Part shown: piece by piece, positions 32,573-39,104 of the stretch | How positions within the stretch are numbered: position 1 is the first letter of the stretch | How the letters are laid out: each line of letters begins with the position of its first letter | DNA from: JBOHER01 sp050701115 | GTDB taxonomy: Bacteria > Actinomycetota > Actinomycetes > Mycobacteriales > Pseudonocardiaceae | DNA: 39,104 bases | Reading direction: 5' to 3' | Assembly (NCBI GenBank): GCA_050701115.1 | Contig: JBOHER010000444.1 | Span: 1-39,104 of the forward strand | Position numbers and translations under genes: made by a program | Notes under the pieces: model-generated | The model's input: the letters and a program-made list of their open reading frames with translations, nothing else | Databases searched by the model: none | Told to the model about the DNA's origin: nothing

Positions 32573-32640
32573 CCGCCGCAACAAGGCCGGTCCGGATTCG
32601 GATCGGCCTCACCCTGATCACCCTGGCACTGATCCGACGG
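32569..32640 (+). pseudogene. Truncated gene start after the ATPase, possibly lspA
   Basis: GTG 32569 overlaps the ATPase stop (GTGA), as true coupled genes do here, and reads (M)TAATRPVRIRIGLTLITLALI, a basic stretch followed by the beginning of a TM helix. It then loses membrane character (RRCGSFDADESC). The frame stays open but runs into rtcB in another frame. Signal peptidase II often follows such ATPases, and the opening would fit it. The break at about 32635, near the hairpin TGATCCG-N6-CGGATCA (32630-32649), may be the right edge of the cassette. Confidence 0.35.
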
Positions 32641-32791
32641 TGCGGATCATTCGATGCGGACGAGAGTTGCTCGGCGCCAGCAGACCCTGGGGAGGGCGAG
32701 CACACGGCGGTAGGACTGCAGCGACACATCCGCCATGAGAGCGCAGAATGGTACGACCGTGCAAGCGATTTTCGTGCCGGGAAGGACGATC

Positions 32792-33982
32792 ATGCACACC
32801 GCGGTAGGCGGCGCTCGGGCACCGATCAGGATGTGGGCCGACCCGCGCACGGTCGACGACGACGCCATGCGCCAGCTGCGCAACATCGCCAACCTGCCCT
32901 GGGTGCGGGGCGTCGCGGTGATGCCCGACGTGCACGTGGGCAAAGGCGCCACCGTGGGCAGCGTGATCGCTATGCGGGACGCCGTGTCACCTGCCGCGGT
33001 CGGGGTGGATATCGGCTGCGGGATGAGTGCGGTGCGGACTTCGCTGATGGCGGCGGATCTGCCCGATGACCTCAAGGTGCTGCGCCGCCGGATCGAGGCC
33101 ATGGTGCCGGTCGGGTTCGGCGCGCACAAGGCACCGGTGAACCCCGCGCTGGTGCAGGGTGTCGGCGGCTGGGACGGCTTCTGGCGGGAGTTCCGCAACC
33201 TGCACCCAGGTGTGCAGGGGATGTGGAGCAAGGCACGCACGCAGATGGGCAGCCTGGGCGGTGGGAACCACTTCATCGAGGTCTGCCTGGAGCAGGACGG
33301 TCCTGATGCTGGGAGGGTGTGGCTGATGCTGCACTCCGGGTCGCGGGGCATCGGCAACGAGCTTGCCCGGCGGCACATGTACGCCGCTCGCAGGCTGCCG
33401 CACAACGCCGACCTGTCGGATCGGGACCTCTCGGTGTTCCTCGCAGGCACGCCGGAGATGCAGGCTTACCTTCACGATCTGTACTGGGCGCAGGAGTACG
33501 CCGCGCGCAACCGGGCCACGATGATGTCGCTGGTCAAGCAGGCTCTCGCGCACACCGTGCCGGGCGTGCGGTTCGATGACGCGATCTCCTGTCACCACAA
33601 CTACGTGGCCGAGGAAACGTACGACGGTGTGCCGTTGCTGGTGACCAGGAAGGGCGCCATCCGCGCGGGTGTGGGTGAGCTGGGGATCATTCCGGGCAGC
33701 ATGGGCACCGGCTCCTACATCGTGCGCGGTTTGGGCAACCAGGAGTCCTTCCAGTCGGCGGCACACGGAGCCGGGCGCAAGATGTCGCGGACCAAGGCGC
33801 GCAAGACCTTCACCGCGGCCGACCTGGCTGCGCAGACGGCAGGGGTGGAGTGCCGCAAGGATGCCGGTGTGGTTGACGAGATCCCGGCGGCCTACAAAGA
33901 CATCGAATCCGTCATCGCGGCCCAGACCGACCTGGTGCAGGTGGTTGCCCACCTCAAGCAGGTCGTGTGCGTCAAGGGCTGA
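32792..33982 (+). CDS. rtcB: RtcB-type RNA ligase
   Basis: A 396-residue RtcB ligase, which joins 2',3'-cyclic phosphate (or 3'-phosphate) RNA ends to 5'-OH ends using GTP and Mn. Metal and nucleotide sites visible are MPDVHVGKGATVG (44-56), GVDIGCGM with Cys76, GGGNHFIEV, MLHSGSRGIGN, and SCHHNY. The guanylylated His is His325 in AAHGAGRKMSR. ATG 32792 follows GGGAAGGACG; an earlier in-frame ATG at 32735 adds a non-conserved extension. No archease or rtcR/rtcA is nearby, so its role (RNA repair or stress) is open. Confidence 0.93.
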   Translation: MHTAVGGARAPIRMWADPRTVDDDAMRQLRNIANLPWVRGVAVMPDVHVGKGATVGSVIAMRDAVSPAAVGVDIGCGMSAVRTSLMAADLPDDLKVLRRRIEAMVPVGFGAHKAPVNPALVQGVGGWDGFWREFRNLHPGVQGMWSKARTQMGSLGGGNHFIEVCLEQDGPDAGRVWLMLHSGSRGIGNELARRHMYAARRLPHNADLSDRDLSVFLAGTPEMQAYLHDLYWAQEYAARNRATMMSLVKQALAHTVPGVRFDDAISCHHNYVAEETYDGVPLLVTRKGAIRAGVGELGIIPGSMGTGSYIVRGLGNQESFQSAAHGAGRKMSRTKARKTFTAADLAAQTAGVECRKDAGVVDEIPAAYKDIESVIAAQTDLVQVVAHLKQVVCVKG

Positions 33983-33989
33983 GGCTTAC

Positions 33990-34046
33990 GCGAGCCGAAG
34001 GGCACCTTCAGTGCATATGCCGTGCCCAAGGGGACCTTCGGCTCGC
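33990..34046. repeat. Long inverted repeat between rtcB and the SDR gene
   Basis: Perfect 12-nt arms (33990-34001 GCGAGCCGAAGG and 34035-34046 CCTTCGGCTCGC) flank a 33-nt centre that contains the further small inverted repeat GAAGG-GCA-CCTTC. It begins 8 nt after the rtcB stop and can act as its terminator. Its layout also resembles dispersed intergenic hairpins of actinobacteria, but no second copy is in the window. Confidence 0.5.
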
Positions 34047-34080
34047 CTGCGGGCCGGGGTCGCGGCCTAGGATCGCCAGA

Positions 34081-34848
34081 ATGGCGAACGAGTCCACAGC
34101 GAACGACTTCAGCGCGAAGCACGGAACCGCGCTGGTGACCGGCGGCTCCGGCGGCATCGGTGCGGCCATCGTGCGCGGGCTGGCCGCCCGGGGCAGCGCG
34201 GTCGCGTTCACCTACCGCAGCAACGGCGCCGCCGCTACCGCGCTCGAAGCCGAGTGCGGCCGGACGGTGCAGGGCCATCAACTTGACCTCGCCGAGGGCG
34301 CCCGGCTGGCCACGCTGGTCGAGATGCTCGGCGCCGTGCACACCGTGGTCTACGCCTCGGGCCCCCATGTGCCGATGGTGCACCTGTCGAATGTGCCCGC
34401 TGAGCAGTTCCGCGCCCAGCTCGATGCCGATGTCGCGGCCTTCTTCACCCTGGTCGAGCACACCCTGCCGCTGCTGCGCGAAAGCCGGGGCACCGTGGTC
34501 GCGGTGACCACGGCGGCCACCCGGCGCTTCCCGGTCAGGGACGGCCTGTCCGCCGCACCGAAAGCAGCCATCGAGGCCGTCGTGCGGGGCATCGCCGCCG
34601 AGGAGGGGCGCTTCGGCGTGCGGGCGAACTGCGTCGGGCCCGGCATGCTGACCGAGGGCATGGCCGCCCGGCTCGTCGAATCCGGCGAGCTGGACGCACG
34701 CGCCCTCGACGTCACGCGGGGCAATATTCCCTTGCGACGCTTCGGATCCGCGGTCGACGTTGCCGAAGCGGTGTGCTTCCTTGCCTCGGACCGGGCGGGG
34801 TTCATCAGCGGCCAGACGCTCGCCGTCGACGGCGGCTACAGCATCTGA
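34081..34848 (+). CDS. Short-chain dehydrogenase/reductase without the usual catalytic Tyr
   Basis: A 255-residue SDR. The cofactor motif is VTGGSGGIGAAIV (19-31 region) and the C-terminal signature is AVCFLASDRAGFISGQTLAVDGG, as in FabG-like enzymes. Where YxxxK is expected the protein reads DGLSAAPKAAIEA: Lys is kept but the Tyr is missing and a Pro precedes the Lys. The catalytic mode or activity is therefore uncertain. ATG 34081 has TAGGAT at 34068-34073, predicting a leaderless transcript. It lies alone between rtcB and furA. Confidence 0.8.
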   Translation: MANESTANDFSAKHGTALVTGGSGGIGAAIVRGLAARGSAVAFTYRSNGAAATALEAECGRTVQGHQLDLAEGARLATLVEMLGAVHTVVYASGPHVPMVHLSNVPAEQFRAQLDADVAAFFTLVEHTLPLLRESRGTVVAVTTAATRRFPVRDGLSAAPKAAIEAVVRGIAAEEGRFGVRANCVGPGMLTEGMAARLVESGELDARALDVTRGNIPLRRFGSAVDVAEAVCFLASDRAGFISGQTLAVDGGYSI

Positions 34849-34880
34849 GGCGGCGGCCTCGGCCATCCGGCAGGTGAGTT

Positions 34881-34911
34881 TTCTTGAATCATTCCAAAAA
34901 ACGTGTACCGT
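34881..34911 (+). promoter_or_regulatory. FurA operator-like site and promoter of furA-katA
   Basis: TTCTTGAATCATTCCAAAAA (34881-34900) closely resembles the A/T-rich operator bound by mycobacterial FurA in front of furA-katG. Within it TTGAATC and ATTCCAA form a near-palindrome. TTGAAT (34884-34889) and TACCGT (34906-34911), 16 bp apart, can serve as -35 and -10, so bound FurA would block the promoter. The predicted start (about 34918) is at the furA ATGs, suggesting a leaderless message. Confidence 0.6.
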
Positions 34912-34913
34912 AG

Positions 34914-35357
34914 ATGTCGATGTCACACCAGGAAACACCGGACAAGCTGCGGGCGGTGGGCCTTCGGGTCACCGCTCAACGCGTCGCCGTGCTGGAGTGG
35001 CTCGCCGATCACCCGCATGCCACGGCCGACGCGGTCGCGGCCGGGGTTCGGCAGCGGCTCGACGCGGTGTCCACCCAGGCCATCTACGACGTCCTCGCGG
35101 CGTGCACGGGCGCCAACCTGGTGCGACGGATCGAGCCGGCGGGTCATCCCGCACGATTCGAGACCAGAACCGGAGACAACCACCACCACCTGGTGTGCCG
35201 CAGGTGCGGCCGAACCGAGGACGTCGACTGCGTCGTCGGGAGTGCACCGTGCCTCGACCCGTCCGACGCGGCCGGGTTCCAGGTGGACGAGGCGGAGGTC
35301 GTCTTCTGGGGACTGTGTCCATCCTGCACCCACCACAACAAGGAGGTACCGGCGTGA
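34914..35357 (+). CDS. furA: Fur-family peroxide-responsive regulator (FurA)
   Basis: A 147-residue Fur protein. The N-terminal winged helix covers about 8-80 (RVTAQRVAVLEWLADHPHATADAV and STQAIYDVLAAC). The metal site includes His90-92 (DNHHHLVC). Structural zinc pairs are Cys95/98 (CRRC) and Cys135/138 (CPSC). It probably represses itself and the downstream catalase until peroxide oxidises it. Start is ATG 34914 or ATG 34920; the -10 position fits the second slightly better. The stop overlaps the katA GTG (GTGA), so the pair is translationally coupled. Unlike mycobacteria, the partner is a monofunctional catalase, not KatG. Confidence 0.92.
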   Translation: MSMSHQETPDKLRAVGLRVTAQRVAVLEWLADHPHATADAVAAGVRQRLDAVSTQAIYDVLAACTGANLVRRIEPAGHPARFETRTGDNHHHLVCRRCGRTEDVDCVVGSAPCLDPSDAAGFQVDEAEVVFWGLCPSCTHHNKEVPA

Positions 35358-36796
35358 CCAAGCCGACCACGAACAACGTGGGTATTCCGGTCGCCAGCGA
35401 CAACGATTCACTGACCCTTGGACCCAATGGTCCGATCTTGCTGCAGGACCACTACCTGATCGAGAAGAACGCGCAGTTCAACCGGGAGCGGGTGCCGGAG
35501 CGGGTGGTACACGCCAAGGGTGGCGGCGCGTTCGGCTTCCTCGAGGTGACCGAGGACGTCAGCCAGTTCACCAAGGCTGCGGTCTTCCAGCCGGGCACCC
35601 GCACCGAGAGCCTCGCCCGGTTCTCCACGGTGGCCGGTGAGAACGGCTCTCCGGACACCTGGCGCGACCCGCGCGGCTTCGCGGTGAAGTTCTACACCTC
35701 GCAGGGCAACTACGACATCGTCGGCAACAACACGCCGGTGTTCTTCATCAAGGACCCGATCAAGTTCCCGGACTTCATCCGTTCGCAGAAGCGCCGTGCC
35801 GACAACCACCTGCGCGACCACAACATGCAGTGGGACTTCTGGACCTTGCGTCCAGAGTCGGCGCACCAGGTGACCTGGCTGATGGGCGACCGCGGTATCC
35901 CGTCGAGCTGGCGCGAGATGAACGGCTACGGCTCCCACACCTACCTGTGGGAGAACGCGGCAGGCGAGAAGTTCTGGGTCAAGTACCACTTCAAGACCGA
36001 CCAGGGCATCGGCTACCTCGCCCAGGCCGACGCCGACCGGATCGCCGGGGAGGACGCCGACCACCACATCCGCGACCTCTCCACCAACATCGCGCAGGGC
36101 AACCACCCCAGCTGGACGCTCTACGTGCAGGTCATGCCGCACGACGAGGCAGCCGACTACCGGTTCAACCCGTTCGACCTGACCAAGGTGTGGCCGCAGG
36201 GCGACTACCCGTTGATCAAGATCGGTCGCTGGGTGCTCGATCGCAACCCGGAGAACTACTTCGCGCAGATCGAGCAGGCCTCGTTCGAGCCGGCCAACCT
36301 GGTGCCCGGCATCGGGCCGTCGCCGGACAAGATGCTGCTGGGCAGGCTGTTCTCCTACCCGGACGCGCACCGCTACCGGATCGGCACCAACTACACCCAA
36401 CTGCCGGTGAACGCGCCCAAGTCGGAGGTCAACAGCTACGCCAAGGACGGGGCGATGCGCTACAGCAACCCGGGTGACCCGGTGTACGCGCCGAACTCCT
36501 ACGGCGGCCCGCACGCCGACGCACAGCTGGCAGGCGAGACGGCTTCGGCCTATGGGGCGACCGGCGAGGTGTTGCGCAACGCCTACAAGCCGCACGCCGA
36601 GGACGATGACTTCGGTCAGCCGGGCACGCTCGTCCGTGAGGTGATGGATGACACTGCGCGCGAGCGATTGGCGGGTAACATCATCGGCCACGCAGGCAAC
36701 AACGTGAGCGAGCCGGTGCTCGAGCGCGTGTTCGCCTACTGGCGCAACGTGGACAAGACCCTCGGCGACAAGATCGCCGCGGCGTTCGGCAAGTAA
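35354..36796 (+). CDS. katA: Monofunctional heme catalase
   Basis: A 480-residue clade 3-size catalase degrading H2O2 to water and oxygen in the cytoplasm. The distal His53 is in RVVHAKGGGAFG, the catalytic Asn is at about 125 in VGNNTPVFF, and the heme-ligating Tyr335 is in RLFSYPDAHRYR; FDLTKVWPQGDYPL is the NADPH/catalase signature region. GTG 35354 follows AAGGAGG and overlaps the furA stop; the frame upstream runs antisense of sense through furA and is not coding. Transcription ends at a strong hairpin 10 nt after the stop. Confidence 0.96.
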   Translation: MTKPTTNNVGIPVASDNDSLTLGPNGPILLQDHYLIEKNAQFNRERVPERVVHAKGGGAFGFLEVTEDVSQFTKAAVFQPGTRTESLARFSTVAGENGSPDTWRDPRGFAVKFYTSQGNYDIVGNNTPVFFIKDPIKFPDFIRSQKRRADNHLRDHNMQWDFWTLRPESAHQVTWLMGDRGIPSSWREMNGYGSHTYLWENAAGEKFWVKYHFKTDQGIGYLAQADADRIAGEDADHHIRDLSTNIAQGNHPSWTLYVQVMPHDEAADYRFNPFDLTKVWPQGDYPLIKIGRWVLDRNPENYFAQIEQASFEPANLVPGIGPSPDKMLLGRLFSYPDAHRYRIGTNYTQLPVNAPKSEVNSYAKDGAMRYSNPGDPVYAPNSYGGPHADAQLAGETASAYGATGEVLRNAYKPHAEDDDFGQPGTLVREVMDDTARERLAGNIIGHAGNNVSEPVLERVFAYWRNVDKTLGDKIAAAFGK

Positions 36797-36806
36797 GAGG
36801 CAAGCA

Positions 36807-36842
36807 GACAGCCCGGTGAGTCGCGGGACTCACCGGGCTGTC
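36807..36842 (+). terminator. Strong hairpin terminator after katA
   Basis: A perfect 16-bp stem (36807-36822 with 36827-36842, GACAGCCCGGTGAGTC outward) with a GCGG loop starts 10 nt after the katA stop. No U-tract follows, typical of actinobacterial terminators. Confidence 0.8.
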
Positions 36843-37183
36843 GCTGGTGGCCCGAGCCGATCTCGGGGGTGGCAGCTGAGCTGGATCGGCTCGGTCCGTA
36901 CGCCGGGTGCGTCAGTCCTCCCCGGTCAGCGGTTCTCTGACGCACTCCGCCGCGACGGGGGGCGGGGTAGCCGGCCGCGGTCGCAGTTTTCCTAGCAGGC
37001 GCACACCGCGAGTCGTGCCTGTTGTGCCCATGGTTCGCGGTCCTCCTCGCCACCATCCTCTGATGAAACTGGCTTGGACCTTCGTGCGATCGCGCGAGGC
37101 GTCCGGGGCCAACCATCCCCCACCCGGGTGTGCGACACACATCTCAACAGGGCATAGTTCTCCCTGATGGGGTTAGGACACTG
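36843..37183. other. Intergenic stretch between katA and the LysR gene
   Basis: About 340 nt. It holds one candidate 39-residue minus-strand gene (36912-37031, listed separately) and, before the LysR ATG, CATAGT (37153-37158) and TTAGGA (37173-37178), possible -10 boxes. I see no RNA gene or repeat in it. Confidence 0.5.
36912..37031 (-). CDS. Candidate small protein (39 aa)
   Basis: ATG 37031 opens a 39-codon frame starting MGTTGTTRGVRLLGKLRPRP and ending LTGED. GGCGAGGAGGACC lies 8-20 nt upstream, a strong Shine-Dalgarno with acceptable spacing. The product is basic at its N-terminus, with a PPP motif and one Cys. I do not recognise it. It is divergent from a LysR gene, the usual position of a LysR target. 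Overlapping frames on the other strand are similar in length, so coding status rests on the ribosome-binding site only. Confidence 0.35.
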   Translation of the reverse strand: MGTTGTTRGVRLLGKLRPRPATPPPVAAECVREPLTGED

Positions 37184-38176
37184 ATGGCTGAGCTGGAGTT
37201 GCGCCATTTGCGGGCGGTGCGGGCGGTAGCCGAGGCAGGCAGCGTGACCAAGGCTGCCGCGCGGCTGGGGCTGAGTCAGCCCGCGCTGACCGCACAGTTG
37301 CGGCGCATCGAGGGAATCCTTGGTGGGCAGCTGTTCGAGCGCGGTATACATGGTGCCGCGCCGACGGAGCTGGGCCGGTTCGTGCTCAATCGCGCATCAG
37401 TGCTGCTCTCCGATATGGATCAGCTGGTGGCCTCGGTCAGGGAGCGCGGCGGGAGTGAACGGAATACGGTGCTGCGGGTGGCCTCGGTGCCGTTGCTGAT
37501 GGTCGGCGGCTTCATCGACGAGGTGCGCGGCAACGGCGACTGGTCCGATCTGCAGACCATGGTGGAAGGATCGGCGACCGTGCTCCGGCTGCTCGAAACC
37601 GGCCGGGCCGACGTCGGCATCTTCGAGCGCTTCGAGGGCTATGAGGGCAGCAGCGTGGAGGGCCTCGCCGTGCGGCGGCTGGTCGTTGAGCCCGTGCTGG
37701 TGGCCGTGTCCGAGCATGACCCGCTCGCGCAGCAGGAGGAGATCGAACTCGCGGCACTGGCTGATCGCGATTGGGTGGTGCCGCCGCCGCACGAGGACTC
37801 GCAGCGGGCAACGTTCCTCGGTGCGTGCGAAGCGGCGGGGTTCACCCCGCGGATGCGCCATTTCACCTCGGACACCTCGAGTGCGCGCTCCCTGGTGCAG
37901 CGGGGCGCGGTCTCGACGGCTACCGGACAGTCGAAGAGCGGCGGTGGCATCGTGGTGCGCCGTCTGGTCGGCGATCCGCTCCTGGTCGAGCTGCTCTTCG
38001 GCGCGCGAACCGACGTGATCGGGGCCGCCGCGGACAAGTTGTACGCGGGCGCCGCTCGCGCCTACCTCGCGTTGCTCGATCGCAATCCGGATCTTCCCCA
38101 GTGGTGGGCTGAGCATCCTGAGGCGCATCGGGAACTGGACGCGGCGCTGGCCTCCGACAGCCATGACGGGCCGTAG
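37184..38176 (+). CDS. LysR-family transcriptional regulator
   Basis: A 330-residue LysR protein. The winged helix-turn-helix is at 1-60 (LRHLRAVRAVAEAGSVTKAA, then SQPALTAQLRRIEGILGGQL). The effector domain begins about residue 90 (VLRVASVPLLMVGGFIDEV) and includes RADVGIFERFEG. ATG 37184 gives the normal family start; the frame upstream is not conserved. No divergent enzyme gene is present, only a candidate 39-residue frame, so the target is unknown. An extra C-terminal segment (WWAEHPEAHRELDAALASD) is longer than in most LysR proteins. Confidence 0.9.
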   Translation: MAELELRHLRAVRAVAEAGSVTKAAARLGLSQPALTAQLRRIEGILGGQLFERGIHGAAPTELGRFVLNRASVLLSDMDQLVASVRERGGSERNTVLRVASVPLLMVGGFIDEVRGNGDWSDLQTMVEGSATVLRLLETGRADVGIFERFEGYEGSSVEGLAVRRLVVEPVLVAVSEHDPLAQQEEIELAALADRDWVVPPPHEDSQRATFLGACEAAGFTPRMRHFTSDTSSARSLVQRGAVSTATGQSKSGGGIVVRRLVGDPLLVELLFGARTDVIGAAADKLYAGAARAYLALLDRNPDLPQWWAEHPEAHRELDAALASDSHDGP

Positions 38177-38531
38177 CGGGACGCCTCGATGCTCGCCAGC
38201 CATCAGGCCGGCTTATGCCAACCTGGGATGCCCGTGCGTTCCCCGTACGGGTGATCTAGCCGGGCCAGATCGATCAACATGGCCGGTGTGGGTTAGCTCC
38301 GCGTGCCACCGGGTGATGGCGGGTGGTTGGCGGACCAAATCGATCACCTCTGGTGATCAATTATCCACCGGAACCCAGATGCGGTTAATCAATTCCGGGG
38401 AAATGTGTGCGCTGCCAATCCTTTCGGAGTAGGCACCGGATATCCACCGTAGAGGTGATCCTCTGGTGCTTTGTTGACCTCCGGAGTACGGATGGAATTC
38501 GGCGGTAACAAAGCGCCCGAGAGGAGTAACC
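38177..38531. other. Intergenic stretch before the secreted-protein gene, with hairpins
   Basis: About 355 nt that are less GC-rich than the rest of the window from 38330 on. Hairpins are GATCACC-TCT-GGTGATC (38342-38358) and AGAGG-TGAT-CCTCT (38451-38464); TATCCACCG occurs twice (near 38364 and 38440). TTGACC at 38474 is a possible -35 box without a good -10 partner. No protein or RNA gene is recognised. It probably holds the promoter and control sites of the secreted protein. Confidence 0.45.
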
Positions 38532-39050
38532 ATGTTTGGCAAAATGGCACGAACGATCGCCGTGATCGCGGCCGGAAGTGTTTTGTCGTTGGCCGGCTCT
38601 GGTGTTGCTGCGGCAAGTGCTGTCGACAGCGCCGCCGACAAGGCCATCGGCTCGTCGAGCACGAAGAGCGCCGCGGCCAAGGTGCAGGATTTTCGTGATC
38701 AGCTGACCGCGGCCGCGGATGCGGGCAATGTGGACCAAGCGGCTCGAACGGTCGACGAACTACAACCTCTACTGGCTGAACTCACCGCGGGCGAGCGGTA
38801 TGCCATGACCAGTGAGTCCACCGAGCTCGCCACGACGGCGAATGAGCAGGCCACCGACGTCTCCGGCACGTTGGCCGAGTACCAGGCAGGCGCACGGAGC
38901 ATTCCTGGTTTGCCCGATCCGGTCGCCATGCTGAATACCCTGTTGCAGTCGCTGCTGGCGACCCTGGCAAGTCTGATCGACAGCCTTTTGGGTGGGCTGC
39001 CACCGTTACCTGAAGTGCCTGACCCCGGTCTGCCCGTTCCCGCTCCGTAA
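38532..39050 (+). CDS. Secreted Ala-rich small protein, unknown function
   Basis: A 172-residue protein with a Sec signal peptide (MFGKMARTIAVIAAGSVLSL, cleavage likely after AAASA near residue 29). The mature part is helical and Ala/Thr/Glu-rich (about 45-115), followed by a hydrophobic Leu-rich helix (TLLQSLLATLASLIDSLLGG, about 135-155) and a Pro-rich tail (LPPLPEVPDPGLPVPAP). I do not recognise the family. The Leu-rich helix and Pro tail suggest surface or envelope association. ATG 38532 follows GAGAGGAG. The gene is complete; 54 nt after it are unannotated. Confidence 0.8.
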   Translation: MFGKMARTIAVIAAGSVLSLAGSGVAAASAVDSAADKAIGSSSTKSAAAKVQDFRDQLTAAADAGNVDQAARTVDELQPLLAELTAGERYAMTSESTELATTANEQATDVSGTLAEYQAGARSIPGLPDPVAMLNTLLQSLLATLASLIDSLLGGLPPLPEVPDPGLPVPAP

Positions 39051-39104
39051 TAAAACCGTAGCGTCTAATGGTCGAGGGGGCTGGAATCCGGCGTGGGTAA
39101 CCTC

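Noticed and set aside
32569..33069. A 166-codon gene from the GTG after the ATPase into rtcB
   Set aside because: After about 22 codons the translation is Arg/Gly/Asp-rich and overlaps rtcB in another frame; only the start looks real, so I list it as a truncated remnant.
1..39104. CRISPR arrays, tRNA or rRNA genes, integrases, transposases
   Set aside because: I looked for regular direct repeats with spacers, tRNA cloverleaf landmarks and mobile-element proteins and saw none; only the two short 21-bp tandem repeat sites are present. No tRNA flanks the metal cassette.

Overview
The window is about 39 kb of GC-rich DNA with long G/C-ending-codon genes, frequent GTG starts, ATGA/GTGA stop-start overlaps and several probable leaderless genes. 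The core gene content (SRP RNA-dnaX-ybaB-recR, ask-asd, leuA with a Leu-codon leader, furA-katA) fits a filamentous actinobacterium. A member of Pseudonocardiaceae (Amycolatopsis/Saccharomonospora-like) is my best guess from gene content and style; no marker here proves the genus.

Layout. 1-138: 3' end of acetyl-CoA synthetase. 205-6882: a molybdenum-hydroxylase operon: MoxR-type AAA ATPase, VWA protein, and the S (2Fe-2S), L (Mo), M (FAD) and G (membrane SRPBCC) proteins. The L subunit carries AYRGAGR, the 'form II' signature, so its substrate is probably not CO. 6871-8573: probable glycine riboswitch, gcvT and gcvH. 8570-8834: collapsed remains of glyA and sdaA. 8858-12868: an NAD-binding SDR, then SRP RNA, dnaX, ybaB and recR. 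13048-18905: a complete dipeptide/oligopeptide ABC importer (lipoprotein, two permeases, two ATPases). 18862-20808: a convergent EamA exporter and a divergent LysR regulator. 20824-22767: leuA on the minus strand with an attenuator leader. 22905-24844: a small membrane protein, a nitroreductase, and a decayed PIG-V-like mannosyltransferase gene. 25064-27432: ask (with an internal beta-subunit start) and asd.

27555-32640 looks like a heavy-metal accessory cassette inserted between housekeeping genes: DUF6153 protein, SafE/UreH-type membrane protein fused to a cupredoxin, separate HMA chaperone, divergent SAM methyltransferase, CmtR-like Cd/Pb sensor, P1B-2 ATPase, and what appears to be the truncated start of another gene (possibly lspA) at the right edge. 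32792-34848: rtcB and an SDR lacking the usual catalytic Tyr. 34914-36842: furA-katA with a Fur operator-like site and a strong terminator. 37184-39050: LysR regulator and a secreted small protein.

Working together: the Mo-hydroxylase maturation and structural genes form one unit; GcvT/GcvH belong to glycine cleavage, whose downstream serine/glycine genes have been lost here; ask-asd make aspartate semialdehyde; leuA starts leucine synthesis; furA-katA handle peroxide. The least conventional material is the metal cassette, the 26-bp palindrome before coxG, the two decayed loci, and a recurring promoter geometry in which the -10 box predicts transcription starting at the start codon.
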